A DNA stretch of 35,411 nucleotides from DASXRA01 sp036506155. Lineage in GTDB: Bacteria; Actinomycetota; Actinomycetes; Mycobacteriales; Jatrophihabitantaceae. Location: contig DASXSF010000002.1 of NCBI GenBank assembly GCA_036506155.1, positions 1 to 35,411 of the forward strand, read 5' to 3'. The translations under genes were made by a program, and so were the position numbers. The notes below the pieces were generated by a model. It made no database searches. It was not told the DNA's origin and worked only from the letters and a program-made list of their open reading frames with translations. Of the stretch, positions 1-7,602 are shown piece by piece. Numbering within the stretch: the first letter of the stretch is position 1; the number at the start of each line of letters is the position of its first letter.

Positions 1-41
1 TCCAGTCGCGTGAAGTTCCGGCTGTCGACGTCCTCGCCCAT
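1..41 (-). CDS. N-terminus of probable glutamate-cysteine ligase family protein (truncated by window edge)
   Basis: Only the first 13 codons lie in the window: an ATG at 41 reading leftward as MGEDVDSRNFTRL. A purine-rich GGAAGGTGG lies 6 nt upstream of the ATG and would serve as ribosome binding site. From memory, the opening pattern MG-x-x-V followed by F-T/S-R resembles the N-terminus of actinobacterial glutamate-cysteine ligase (GCS2/YbdK-like) proteins, which ligate glutamate to an amine or to cysteine. Thirteen residues cannot prove a family, so the identity is inference; the existence of a leftward gene start here is better supported than its name. Confidence 0.35.
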   Translation of the reverse strand, partial: MGEDVDSRNFTRL

Positions 42-563
42 GACCGGCCACCTTCCCGCGTCGCGATACGACCAGAGCCTGGCAGACCCAGCGGCATCGC
101 GTTAGTGCTGTGGCGGATCCGGTTGTAGGCGACATCGGGCAATGCGACCTCTGGCCAGCGCGCCTGACAGTGCTCCCCGATTGGCTCCCAGGGCGATCCT
201 CCCGGGCTCGACGTGGCAACCGGCAGAGCCTGAGCAGGACATCCGACTGTCCACTGTGGACACTCTGCCCACGAAGCTGTCCACGAACGCCGGTGGTCCG
301 CTGACAGGCCAGACAGCAGTGACAGGCACAAGGTCAGCATTTCCGGCCACCACGGCTCGATCAGCAGCCGAACTCGCCCGATCAGCTTTATCGAGTCGTA
401 GCCATCTTCTCCGACTCGGCGAACGCGGCCGTGGCGCACCCCCGGGGTGTCTTCGGTGACGGGCTCCCCGTGGACGAGGATCGTCACGTCGGCGTTCGAC
501 GATCGGCTCGGAGGCGTCCCGCGGGGTGGGCCAGTGCAGTCGCGCGTTGAGTGTCGACCGCGG
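42..563. other. Gene-poor stretch between the left-edge gene and marR
   Basis: I see no convincing gene here; the open frames lack good start sites and resemble no family. The visible structure is a near-palindrome TGTCCA-CTG-TGGACA at 248-262, with a further CTGTCCAC at 277-284 in the same orientation, plus several GACAG words around 300-330. These lie 200-240 bp upstream of the left-edge gene start and may be a regulator site or simply decayed mobile DNA. Confidence 0.3.
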
Positions 564-1079
564 TCAGGTTTCGTTGCTTGGCTGGTCGGCAACTAGCTCC
601 TCGGCCGCGTTGCGTCCGGCCTCGGCAGTGCGGCGGAGAAAGTCGGCGAGCAGTTCGAGTTCGGTGTCGTCATACTCAGCGCAGATCTGGTCCATTGAGC
701 TGTTCATCCCCGAATACAGGCGCAGCAGTTCCGCGTTCCGGTCGCGCAGGGACCGCAGGACGACGGCACGGCGATCGGACGGGTCACGCTCGCGGGCCAC
801 CCAACCGGCGCGTTCGAGCCGGTCGAGGATGCCGGTCAAGGTGGCCGGGTGCAGCCCGGCACGCCGGGCTAGGGCGCTCGGGCTGAGCGGGCCGTGACGC
901 GTGATGAGCTCGAGGCAATCTAGGTCGACGTCTTTGAGATCAAGACGGGCGCCGACGTGATGGTTGAGCAGGGATAGCTGGATGCTCAGCTCGCGCAGTG
1001 ACTCCTTGATCGCAACGCTCGTCTGCCTGCGACGCCGACGTCGCGTTGAGTCCACTTTCACAGGTGGTACGGAAGTCAT
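564..1079 (-). CDS. MarR family transcriptional regulator
   Basis: The 171-aa product has the MarR layout: an N-terminal helix, then a winged helix-turn-helix around residues 65-115 containing SPSALARRAGLHPATLTGIL (recognition helix) and the wing with ERDPSDRRAV, a conserved MarR signature (D-x-R-D/A-x-R). A C-terminal helix gives the dimer interface. It is slightly longer than the usual 140-160 aa because of a basic run of arginines near residues 13-18. The gene is divergent from the NAD(P)-binding gene at 1185, an arrangement typical of MarR proteins that repress themselves and the neighbour. GGAG about 10 nt upstream of the ATG fits translation initiation. The ligand is unknown. Confidence 0.9.
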   Translation of the reverse strand: MTSVPPVKVDSTRRRRRRQTSVAIKESLRELSIQLSLLNHHVGARLDLKDVDLDCLELITRHGPLSPSALARRAGLHPATLTGILDRLERAGWVARERDPSDRRAVVLRSLRDRNAELLRLYSGMNSSMDQICAEYDDTELELLADFLRRTAEAGRNAAEELVADQPSNET

Positions 1080-1084
1080 ATGAT

Positions 1085-1100
1085 ACGATCTCCATATCGT
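1085..1100. promoter_or_regulatory. Short inverted repeat, candidate MarR operator
   Basis: ACGAT-CTCCAT-ATCGT, with 5-bp arms, starts 6 bp from the marR ATG in the divergent marR/NAD(P)-binding-gene spacer. A second, wider pair TGATAC (1081-1086) and GTATCA (about 1119-1124) flanks it. MarR proteins often bind such repeats in the shared spacer; the assignment is inference from position. Confidence 0.35.
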
Positions 1101-1184
1101 CTGGTCGACGTAGAAAATGTATCACCAGACGCTTCCCGCGGACACGCCGCGGACCGGGGCAACCCGAGAAAGGGAGACCACAAC

Positions 1185-1823
1185 ATGAAGTTGACAGTTT
1201 TCGGAGCGACGGGCGGTGTCGGCGGGCACATCGTGCGACAGGCGCTAGACGCCGGGCACACCGTGACGGCAGTGGTCCGGAATCCGGCCCAATTCGACCT
1301 GAGTCATCCCGCGCGCGAGGTGGCCACGGTGCCCGGCCTGTCCGACCCCGAGCTGCTGCGCCCCGCGCTGGAAGCCAGTGACGCCGTGATCTCAGGCGTC
1401 GGCCCGCATGGGCGCAAAGACGGCCCTGTCGCGACGATCAGCACGCGGGCAATTCTGCGCGCCATGGAGGGGAGCGGCGTACGACGCTTCGTGGCGATCA
1501 GCGCGGTACCGGTGGGCCCGGTCCCGGAGGGCGAGAGCTTCCTCAACCGCCGGATTGTGCTGCCACTGATCGGTGCCATCGCGCGCGACGTCTACGTCGA
1601 TCTGGCCGCGATGGAGGAGGAGATCCGGCAAAGCACCAGCGAGTGGACGGTCGTGCGGCCGCCCAAGCTCAACAACAAGGCGCTCACCGGCAAGTACCGC
1701 ACAATCGTGGGCGCGAATGTGCCGCGGGGCTACGCGATCTCCCGCGCCGACACCGCCCACGCGATGCTCGCCGTCCTCGACGATCCGGCAACTATCAGGC
1801 AGGCGGTCGGCGTCGCATACTGA
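1185..1823 (+). CDS. NAD(P)H-binding (NmrA/SDR-atypical family) protein
   Basis: The 212-aa protein opens with MKLTVFGATGGVGGHIVRQA, the GxxGxxG dinucleotide-binding loop of the extended/atypical short-chain dehydrogenase superfamily, and continues with A-x-x-R-N-P typical of NAD(P)-binding, NmrA-like and YwnB-like proteins. It lacks an obvious YxxxK catalytic pair, so it may sense redox state or act as a simple reductase. I chose the ATG at 1185 because AAAGGGAG lies 8 nt upstream and the Rossmann fold starts right there, although the frame is open further upstream. It is divergent from the MarR regulator, which likely controls it. Confidence 0.85.
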   Translation: MKLTVFGATGGVGGHIVRQALDAGHTVTAVVRNPAQFDLSHPAREVATVPGLSDPELLRPALEASDAVISGVGPHGRKDGPVATISTRAILRAMEGSGVRRFVAISAVPVGPVPEGESFLNRRIVLPLIGAIARDVYVDLAAMEEEIRQSTSEWTVVRPPKLNNKALTGKYRTIVGANVPRGYAISRADTAHAMLAVLDDPATIRQAVGVAY

Positions 1824-2466
1824 TCCTTCGCGCGTCCACCAACCACCCCACACGAGTCTTCACCGCAATGGCAACGCAGATGCGCTAGCGAGGACGCGAC
1901 GTGGAGCAGCGATAAACAAGCGGGCAGGTCGGGGAAACCTGTCGAACGCGAGCGAACGTTCCGCGGGCCTCGGCCGGCACCCACACGCGGAACCAGCGCC
2001 GAATGACCTTCAGCGTCTCGTCTGACGCACCCTTCGTGGCGGGTGCCCGCAAGAAACCCCAACGGACACTGGGCGCGCAGGCTGCCCAGCCTCGGCCGAA
2101 TCGGACCTGTGCCACGGCGCCGCGCCAGATCCGAGCGATCATCAGGTGCTCTTCCTCACCGTGCCGTTCCCCTACTGGGTGCGGCTACGAGCGTCCACAC
2201 GTCTCCATATACGTGGCTTGATCGTGCTCGAGAACCGCACTCGAGCCGTCCATATCGGCGGATCCGGAGCTGCCGAGCGCCGTGCAATGGCACGCTCTGT
2301 GACCGAGTTGGCCGTGGCTGGGCAGCCGGCCTATCTCGAAGGCAGGCGAGGTGACATCAGTTCTGACAGCAACGCGGCCGGGCTGTAGCAGACGCCCGGC
2401 AACGAGAGCAGACACAAAACGGGACTAGAGATGCGCGCAGGAACGGTTACGGACGCGAGTCGAGGG
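1824..2466. other. Gene-poor, probably decayed island DNA left of the tRNA-Ser fragment
   Basis: Apart from the weak small frame at 1885-2142, I can support no gene in these ~640 bases. Composition and codon pattern are less biased than in the housekeeping part of the window, consistent with old integrated DNA. No integrase or excisionase gene is visible. Confidence 0.35.
1885..2142 (-). CDS. Possible small hypothetical protein, unrecognised
   Basis: An 85-codon frame starts at an ATG with a GGAAGAG sequence 6 nt upstream. The first ~60 codons have a fairly GC-rich third position, and the protein is rich in W, R and G (for example RWGFLRAPATKGAS and IRRWFRVWVPAEARG). The last 20 codons lose this bias, which suggests either a decayed end or a chance frame. 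I recognise no family. It lies in the stretch left of the tRNA-Ser fragment, so it may be a remnant of an integrated element. Confidence 0.25.
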   Translation of the reverse strand: MIARIWRGAVAQVRFGRGWAACAPSVRWGFLRAPATKGASDETLKVIRRWFRVWVPAEARGTFARVRQVSPTCPLVYRCSTSRPR

Positions 2467-2523
2467 CTTGAAAACCGCTAGGGCGCGGAAGCGTCCTCGT
2501 GGGTTCGAATCCCACGCCCTCCG
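2467..2523 (+). mobile_element. 3' fragment of tRNA-Ser(TGA): probable attachment-site (att) scar
   Basis: From 2467 the sequence reads as the last 57 nt of a bacterial tRNA-Ser: anticodon loop CTTGAAA (anticodon TGA), 3' anticodon arm ACCGC, a long class II variable arm, the T arm GTGGG-TTCGAAT-CCCAC, and the acceptor strand ending in CCCTCC plus discriminator G. The 5' half (D arm, 5' acceptor and 5' anticodon strand) is absent: the bases just before the loop (GAGGG) cannot pair with ACCGC. Tyrosine recombinases commonly cross over at the anticodon loop and leave a 3' tRNA piece at the distal end of the inserted element. By that geometry the element lies or lay to the left of 2467 and an intact tRNA-Ser(TGA) would mark its other end. 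CACGCCCTCCGC is repeated directly at 2513-2524 and about 2530-2541. Confidence 0.75.
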
Positions 2524-2587
2524 CACCACCACGCCCTCCGCGCTGTGATGAGTCGCGTCATAGGCGACGGCTGAGTCGTGACATGGG

Positions 2588-2803
2588 TTACTCAGCGGAG
2601 CGTGGGCCATCGGCCGGGGCTGCGTTGTTGGTTGCGCCAGCAGGTTTGTTGGGCTCGATCGCGTGGCTGGAGAGGATCGCGCCGGTGTCGAGTTCGATGA
2701 CGGTGACGGTGGTGTCGTCGGTGATAGCCAAGACGTGTTTGCCGGTGTGGGTGGCGCCGATGCCGAGGTGGTGCATGTGGCAGGCGCGGCGCAGGCTGAT
2801 CTA
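2588..2803 (-). mobile_element. Remnant of an IS481-family transposase (C-terminal tail)
   Basis: The leftward frame from about 2800 to 2588 encodes ISLRRACHMHHLGIGATHTG followed by KHVLAITDDTTVTVIELDTG. This is the tail typical of IS481-type DDE transposases (pattern L-R-x-x-G-R-M/L-H-H-L/I-G-I/L-G-x-x-H-A-G, then a beta-rich end with x-x-TGE/A-x-L). A stop codon sits just upstream at 2801-2803, and the DDE catalytic core is not present. The final residues (EPNKP...) also fit better if the frame shifts near the end. It is therefore a dead fragment. It lies immediately downstream of the tRNA-Ser scar. Confidence 0.6.
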
Positions 2804-2855
2804 GCCGGGGTGACAGGGGTGCCCGGCATGCCGGCTGAAGTTCGGGGGCAAGGCT

Positions 2856-3306
2856 GTGGCGGGCCCGCATCCGACCGATCCTGCCTGGCACGGCATCAAA
2901 CACACGCGGGTTGTCGGCCTCACCTGGCTCGGTCGGTCCGCCGCTGACGTCTACCACGTAACGGTGACCGCGACTGTGGCCGCGACGGCTACGGCGGGAC
3001 CGCGCGACTGCACATTGCAGCCGGGCGAGAACAGGACCGGCTTCCTCAACTCGGCGACCGCGACCGTCGGCTCCCAGCACAGCACCGACACGGCCTGCGC
3101 GGCGCCGGATCGCCGACCGCACCGCCAGCGCCGCCGGTCATCCGCGCGCCGCCTGGGCCGCCACGCAGTCGCCGCTGCCTCTCACCGGAGTGCCGGTAGC
3201 ACAGCTGCTGGCCGCGGCGATCCTGCTCGTCGGAAGCGGTGCACTGCTGCTGGTGCGCACGGGCTGGCAGCGGCGGGAACGCAGGCCCGGTTCGCAACGA
3301 CGATGA
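2856..3306 (+). pseudogene. Broken C-terminus of an LPXTG-anchored surface protein
   Basis: Two pieces in different frames make up the end of a wall-anchored protein. The first (about 2950-3105) encodes a Thr/Val-rich beta domain with VYHVTVTATVAATATAG and the pair C-x5-GENRTGFLNSATATV...DTACA, typical of repeated adhesin/SpaA-like surface domains. The second (3175-3306, another frame) encodes LPLTG, a hydrophobic helix (QLLAAAILLVGSGALLLV) and a basic tail RTGWQRRERRPGSQRR before TGA. That is a complete sortase sorting signal. A proline-rich linker is visible in the third frame between them, so at least one, probably two, frameshifts separate the parts. The N-terminus is missing. Confidence 0.65.
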
Positions 3307-3312
3307 CGCTGA

Positions 3313-4296
3313 CTAGATGGTGTTCGCGCTCTGTTGGGCAAGCCCGTACCTCGCGGCGATCGGGTTCCACTCGTCGGCGAAGCGTTGTTTTGCGGCTGTA
3401 GCCATGATGTCGGCCTGTTGCGCGGCGACGAATTCGGCGTTGTGGGGTGCTTGCGCGCGGCAGCCGGCAATGGTTTGGCCCCAGGCCGCGTAATGCCGGT
3501 CAGCGTCGGCAGAGGCCTGCATCGCCCGGCTCAGATCAGCCACGGCGGCGGCGCCGTTGGGCAGCGCGCTGACGTCGGCGCTCGCAAGCCCCGCAAGAAT
3601 GCGGGTGCGGACGTCGGCGGCATTCTCCAGCGTGGTCACTGCCGAGGGGATGTTAGTGCAGCGGCTGATCGCGCTGATCGCGGCGCCGATCCCTTGCCGC
3701 GCCTGCCCGCTCTGTGTCAGGTAGCCGGCGATCACCGACGCCTGCGCCACCCCAGGCTGGCGGCCGGCCGGCCGCGTCGATCCGGATCCCGATGCGGATG
3801 CAGATGCGGATGCAGATGCGGACGCTGAGTTTGACGTGCTGATGCCGCCGGTCGGGGCGAGCACGGCTGGTGTAACTGGCGCCTGGTCGCCCGTGGCGCG
3901 ATGACCGATACGGGTGGCGGCGAGAACGCCGATGACCACGAGCACCGCGACTCCGGCCAGGGCGGCCGCCCCGACGCCCCACCAATAGCGTCCCGGCTTG
4001 TTCGAAAGCCCGGTCATCGTGCCCCGGGGCGGTCCCTCGGTTAGCCCCGGGATCAGGCTGGCGCCCTCGTCCTGCGCGGGCGGTGTCCACACTGTCGGGT
4101 CCCACGGCGTGCCCGCCGTAGGCCCGCCAACGGGTGGCGGCCGAGTCGCCGGCTGCTCGTCGGCGACCTGGTTGCCTGCTGCTTGTCCGGCGGGCAGCTC
4201 GGCGGCGCGAAGGTCATATCCGCACGTCGGGCATCGCGCGGCCCCGGGCGGGAGGGGCCGAACACAGCGCGGACAGGACGTCACTCCGAACACCAT
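3313..4296 (-). CDS. Zinc-ribbon, single-pass membrane protein of unknown function
   Basis: Starting at the ATG at 4296 the protein has about 327 aa; an in-frame upstream start would add 19. It opens with CPRC ... CPTC, two CxxC knuckles of a zinc-ribbon (residues ~8-26), then a Pro/Thr-rich cytosolic linker with WDPTVW. One transmembrane helix follows near residues 110-135 (GAAALAGVAVLVVIGVLAA), then a low-complexity Ser-Ala linker, and a helical extracellular domain of about 145 aa. Two cysteines in that domain (ISRCTN and AGCRAQ) may form a disulfide. Zinc-ribbon/TM/extracytoplasmic proteins of this build are common in actinobacteria but mostly uncharacterised. The gene ends just 7 bp past the LPXTG remnant, convergent with it. 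Confidence 0.75.
   Translation of the reverse strand: MVFGVTSCPRCVRPLPPGAARCPTCGYDLRAAELPAGQAAGNQVADEQPATRPPPVGGPTAGTPWDPTVWTPPAQDEGASLIPGLTEGPPRGTMTGLSNKPGRYWWGVGAAALAGVAVLVVIGVLAATRIGHRATGDQAPVTPAVLAPTGGISTSNSASASASASASASGSGSTRPAGRQPGVAQASVIAGYLTQSGQARQGIGAAISAISRCTNIPSAVTTLENAADVRTRILAGLASADVSALPNGAAAVADLSRAMQASADADRHYAAWGQTIAGCRAQAPHNAEFVAAQQADIMATAAKQRFADEWNPIAARYGLAQQSANTI
3791..3822. repeat. 12-bp tandem repeat encoding Ser-Ala
   Basis: GATGCGGATGCA is repeated about two and a half times inside the zinc-ribbon membrane protein gene. On the coding strand it gives an alternating Ser-Ala run that follows the membrane helix. Because the unit is a multiple of three, slippage would change linker length without breaking the frame. 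Confidence 0.85.
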
Positions 4297-4353
4297 AGGT
4301 TGTGGCAGCCGATCGTGAGCTCCTGACAGTCGGCGATCGCCGCGTGGCGTCAC

Positions 4354-4820
4354 GTCGACCTCAGACGCTCAGCGGCTGCTGGAATGCCGAGCTCCTCACG
4401 CCGATCTAATGACCGGGCTCGCGTGCGGGGCACGCCCGCGAGGCCTCCGATCAGATGTGTTGACGCACTGACAGGCGGCGGTTACACACCGCCTGCGGTC
4501 CAGTCGGCGCGGCACCGGCCGCGCCAGCTTATGGAACGGCTCGGCGTGTCCGAGCGAGCCGATTACCTACCCGACCGGCACTCGGCGGAAAGCGTCAGCG
4601 CTCGGCACCATTCACCAGCCAGGCTGTATTTTAGACGTGGCGCAGCGAAGCCAGCCCCAAGCGCCGCTGCGCCACCTGCCGGGTGACGCGCGGTCGGCTG
4701 GCCATCGCGTGACGACCGTCGACTCACCCACGGAAGGTGAGACCGGCTCAAGTGCCGCGCGATTAGGGTCGCTGCGTTGGTGCTCGGCGCCCAAGCCACA
4801 CCTGCCCACGCCGCGGCCTG
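4354..4820. other. Non-coding stretch with a hairpin and a weak promoter-like element
   Basis: I see no gene in these ~470 bases. A perfect 7-bp stem CAGGCGG/CCGCCTG with a 10-nt loop lies at 4472-4495. TTGACG at 4460-4465, spaced 17 bp from TACACA at 4483-4488, could be a weak promoter reading right toward the flippase gene. It could equally be chance. Confidence 0.3.
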
Positions 4821-4832
4821 AGGAGGAACGGC

Positions 4833-4898
4833 ATGTCCGGACTACTGGGCGTGGCTGAACGGGGCTCGGGCGGTCCACCGTCAACCGTTCGACCGTGA
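4833..4898 (+). CDS. 21-aa leader ORF overlapping the start of the flippase gene
   Basis: A strong AGGAGG at 4821-4826 sits 6 nt before ATG 4833. The frame runs 21 codons (starting MSGLLGVAERGSGG) to a TGA at 4896-4898 that overlaps the GTG start of the next gene at 4895 in a GTGA arrangement. The GTG has no Shine-Dalgarno sequence of its own (the preceding bases are pyrimidine-rich). The likeliest reading is translational coupling: ribosomes load on the leader and reinitiate at the GTG. An alternative is a single-base sequence error joining the leader to the main protein as a 21-residue N-terminal extension. Confidence 0.55.
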   Translation: MSGLLGVAERGSGGPPSTVRP

Positions 4899-7309
4899 GC
4901 GTGTCGTCCGAGCATCTCGCGCCGACGGTGCCCGTGCGGCGGCCGCCGACCCGTCGTGGGTGGTTGCTGGCCGGGCAGGCCGACCAGCCGCGCGCGCGGC
5001 GTGCGACCGATGTGATCTTGCTGCTGTGCTCGCTGGCCGGATTGGCGTTCCTCGGCGCCGTTGCCAATCCACAGCCAGGCGCCGAACGATCGTTCACGTC
5101 CTTTGTCGGCAGCCTGCCGAGTGGCCTGGACGGGCTGTGGCGCCTGATGATCGCAGTGCTGGCGGCATGGTCGGTTGTCGTCCTGGTTGCAACCGTGATC
5201 CGGCGTCGCTGGCGGCTGCTGTGCGACGTATTGCTGGCGGCAGCGGTCGCTACGTGCGGGTCGCTGCTGTTCGGACGGGTGGTCGTCGGATCATGGCCGG
5301 CCGTCTGGGACTCGCTGCGATCGGCGCCCGGTGCCGAGTACTTTCCGCCGTTGGGGATCGCCGTTCCTGCGGCAGTTGCCATTACCGCCCAGCCGCACCT
5401 GACTCGCCCGGTGCGCTGGATCGGTCGTTGGTGTGTCGTGGTGGCCTTCTTGGGCGAGGTGCTGCACGGAACTGCCAGACCGACCGGCGCGGCGGCAGGT
5501 GTGCTGATAGCAGCTGCCAGCGCGGCAGTCGTGCACCTGCTCTTCGGCTCGTCGGTGGGACGGCCGAACCTGGACGATGTTGCATCCGCCCTGACCCGAC
5601 TGGGCATTCCCGCGCACTCGTTGCGCGCTGCGGAGCGGCAAGCTGCGGGAGTCTTCACTGTTGAGGCGGCGGATGATCGGGGCAACCCACTATTCGTGCG
5701 GGTCTACGGCCGCGACGCTCACGACACTCAACTGCTCACCACTGCGTGGCGCAAGCTGTGGTATCGGGAAGCCGGATCCCCTGGACCGCTGGGCCGCCTG
5801 CCGCAGGCGGAGCATGAAGCACTGCTTACAGTGATGGCCGGCCAGGCCTCAATCCTCACTGATCGCGCCGTGATGGTGTGCGCGACGGAGCAGAACGACG
5901 TTCTGCTGGTGCTGCGACGCATCGGAGAGCCTCTCGGTGAAGCCCCAGACCGCTGGGACGAGTTTGTCGTGGCCGAGGCGTGGCGGACGCTGCGGCGGTT
6001 GCACAGCCTCCACATCTCCCACGGCCAGGTCGACAGCGCTCACCTGATCGTGGACGGCCAGCGGGTCGGATTCGTCGACTTCCGCGGAGGGCTGATGGCG
6101 CCGAGCTCTCAACGGGTGCGCACTGATCAGGCGCAACTTCTCGTGACCTCGGCCGTTGCGGTAGGTGTCGGCGCCGCAGTTACCGCAGCGAATGACGCGC
6201 TCGAGCCGGACGAACTCGCCGCCACATTGCCGTACGTGCAGGCGCCGGTACTCACCGCTGATCAGCGGCGCGTGGTCAGCGGGGCGGGCCTGGACCTCGA
6301 CAACCTGCGCCAACGTGCGGCACATGAGGCTGGCGTCGCGACGCCCGAGTTGGAGCGCTTGCGACGCGTCACCGTCTGGTCGGCTTTGCAGATGGCGCTG
6401 CTCGTCCTGGCCTTCCTGGCGCTGGCATCCGGACTCGGCAGCCTCGACTTCGAGGAGCTGGCCGACCAGGTCAAGAACGCCACCTGGTGGTTCATCGTGG
6501 CCGGCGCGCTGCTCGCGCAGACACCGCGGCTCACCAGCGCGTTATCGGTCATGGGCGCATCACCGATACCACTGCCCTTGGGCCCGGTCTACGCGCTGCA
6601 ATTGGCCACGTCGTACATAGCGCTCGCGGTGCCCGCAACGGCCGCCCGAGTCGCGATCAACATACGTTTCTTCCAGCGGCACGGCCTCGCGCCCGGCTCC
6701 GCGGTCGCCGTAGGTGCACTGGACGGGGTCGCCCAGTTCGTCGTGCAGCTGCTGCTTCTCATCGGCACGCTGATCCTGACGTCTACGACACTTCATCTGA
6801 GCTTGGGTAGCAGCGCGCCGAGTCATCTCGGCCTGCTTGTGCTGATACTGCTCCTCGGCGCGGCCGCCATTGTGATCACCGTGGCACTGGTGCCGAAGTG
6901 GCGGCGGTTCTGCCTGGACTGGATACGGAGATTGGCACGTGAGGCGTGGGTCGCCGTGCAAGGGCTGCACTCGCCACGACGCCTGACGTTGTTGTTCGGC
7001 GGCAACCTCGCGACCGAGCTGCTGTTCGCCATTGCACTGCAGACGTTCGTGCGCGGATTCGGCTATCACGTCGGCTTGGCCGAGCTGGTGCTCATCAACG
7101 TGAGCGTGTCGCTGCTTTCCGGCCTGCTACCCATACCTGGCGGCATCGGGGTGGTCGAGGGCGGCCTTTCCTACGGCCTGGTGCGCGCCGGCGTACCCGA
7201 AGAGGCCGCGTTCGCCGCCGTGCTGCTGTATCGGCTGGCAACGTTCTACCTCCCCCCGATCTGGGGCTTCTTCGCGCTTCGCTGGCTGGAACGCACCCGT
7301 CGGCTCTGA
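4895..7309 (+). CDS. Membrane protein with pseudokinase-like domain fused to MprF-type lysylphosphatidylglycerol flippase domain
   Basis: The 804-aa protein has three parts. Residues ~35-225 hold several transmembrane helices. Residues ~228-470 look like a degraded aminoglycoside-phosphotransferase/RIO-type kinase: the expected H-x-D-x4-N loop reads HGQVDSAHLIVDG and the DFG position reads VDFRG, so the catalytic Asp and Asn are missing. Residues ~490-800 are the polytopic lysylphosphatidylglycerol synthase TM domain, with typical stretches AVPATAARVAINIRFFQRHG and LLPIPGGIGVVEGGLSYGLV. This is the flippase half of MprF, which exposes modified phospholipid on the outer leaflet; it lacks the synthase half. 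A separate DUF2156 synthase-like gene lies at 26994. Start choice is GTG 4895, coupled to the upstream leader. Confidence 0.85.
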   Translation: MSVSSEHLAPTVPVRRPPTRRGWLLAGQADQPRARRATDVILLLCSLAGLAFLGAVANPQPGAERSFTSFVGSLPSGLDGLWRLMIAVLAAWSVVVLVATVIRRRWRLLCDVLLAAAVATCGSLLFGRVVVGSWPAVWDSLRSAPGAEYFPPLGIAVPAAVAITAQPHLTRPVRWIGRWCVVVAFLGEVLHGTARPTGAAAGVLIAAASAAVVHLLFGSSVGRPNLDDVASALTRLGIPAHSLRAAERQAAGVFTVEAADDRGNPLFVRVYGRDAHDTQLLTTAWRKLWYREAGSPGPLGRLPQAEHEALLTVMAGQASILTDRAVMVCATEQNDVLLVLRRIGEPLGEAPDRWDEFVVAEAWRTLRRLHSLHISHGQVDSAHLIVDGQRVGFVDFRGGLMAPSSQRVRTDQAQLLVTSAVAVGVGAAVTAANDALEPDELAATLPYVQAPVLTADQRRVVSGAGLDLDNLRQRAAHEAGVATPELERLRRVTVWSALQMALLVLAFLALASGLGSLDFEELADQVKNATWWFIVAGALLAQTPRLTSALSVMGASPIPLPLGPVYALQLATSYIALAVPATAARVAINIRFFQRHGLAPGSAVAVGALDGVAQFVVQLLLLIGTLILTSTTLHLSLGSSAPSHLGLLVLILLLGAAAIVITVALVPKWRRFCLDWIRRLAREAWVAVQGLHSPRRLTLLFGGNLATELLFAIALQTFVRGFGYHVGLAELVLINVSVSLLSGLLPIPGGIGVVEGGLSYGLVRAGVPEEAAFAAVLLYRLATFYLPPIWGFFALRWLERTRRL

Positions 7310-7353
7310 ACGCCGTCCGCCTGCAACCGCCATGGATGTCATCGACGCGAGGG

Positions 7354-7602
7354 TCACGCCCGGCGCCGGACCTTTCGCACGTCGATCAACTCCAGCCCTA
7401 ACGCTCGGATGCGTTCGAGCTGACCGTGCAGCGCCGCCTGGTCGAAATCCCCGACGATCGCCGTCACGCCCTCGCCGCGGGTGACGTCCAGTCCGGCAAA
7501 CGCTTCTGCGGTTGCCTCGTCCAACTCACCGGCGACCCGGATCGCATAGCGTGTTGCCACGGCAGTTCCATCGACGGCAGTTCGTCTGTTGCCAGACTGC
7601 AC
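7354..7602 (-). CDS. Small conserved hypothetical protein
   Basis: The leftward frame ending at 7354 gives an 82-aa protein from a GTG at 7602 with GGGAG about 7 nt upstream. Its core, YAIRVAGELDEATAEAFAGL then VTAIVGDFDQAALHGQLERI and RALGLELIDVRKV, matches a small actinobacterial protein type I recall without a name (pattern Y-x-x-R-V-x-G-x-L-D ... D-Q-A-A-L-H-G-x-L-x-x-I-R-x-L-G-L-x-L-I-x-V). An alpha/beta fold is likely and the function is unknown. An open frame continues upstream to 8343, but that part is the antisense of the neighbouring membrane protein gene and is not credible. It is convergent with the flippase gene. Confidence 0.65.
   Translation of the reverse strand: MQSGNRRTAVDGTAVATRYAIRVAGELDEATAEAFAGLDVTRGEGVTAIVGDFDQAALHGQLERIRALGLELIDVRKVRRRA

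Noticed and set aside
2425..2829. Leftward frame reading through the tRNA-Ser fragment (WDSNPRGRFRALAVFK)
   Set aside because: This peptide is the well-known spurious translation of tRNA antisense sequence.
4384..4686. Rightward 100-codon frame containing LMERLGVSERAD, resembling a LuxR-type helix
   Set aside because: A dozen residues only, no other regulator motif and no ribosome site; probably chance.
4612..5685. 357-aa leftward open frame
   Set aside because: Overlaps the N-terminal part of the flippase protein on the other strand and shows Thr/Arg/Pro-rich shadow composition without any motif.
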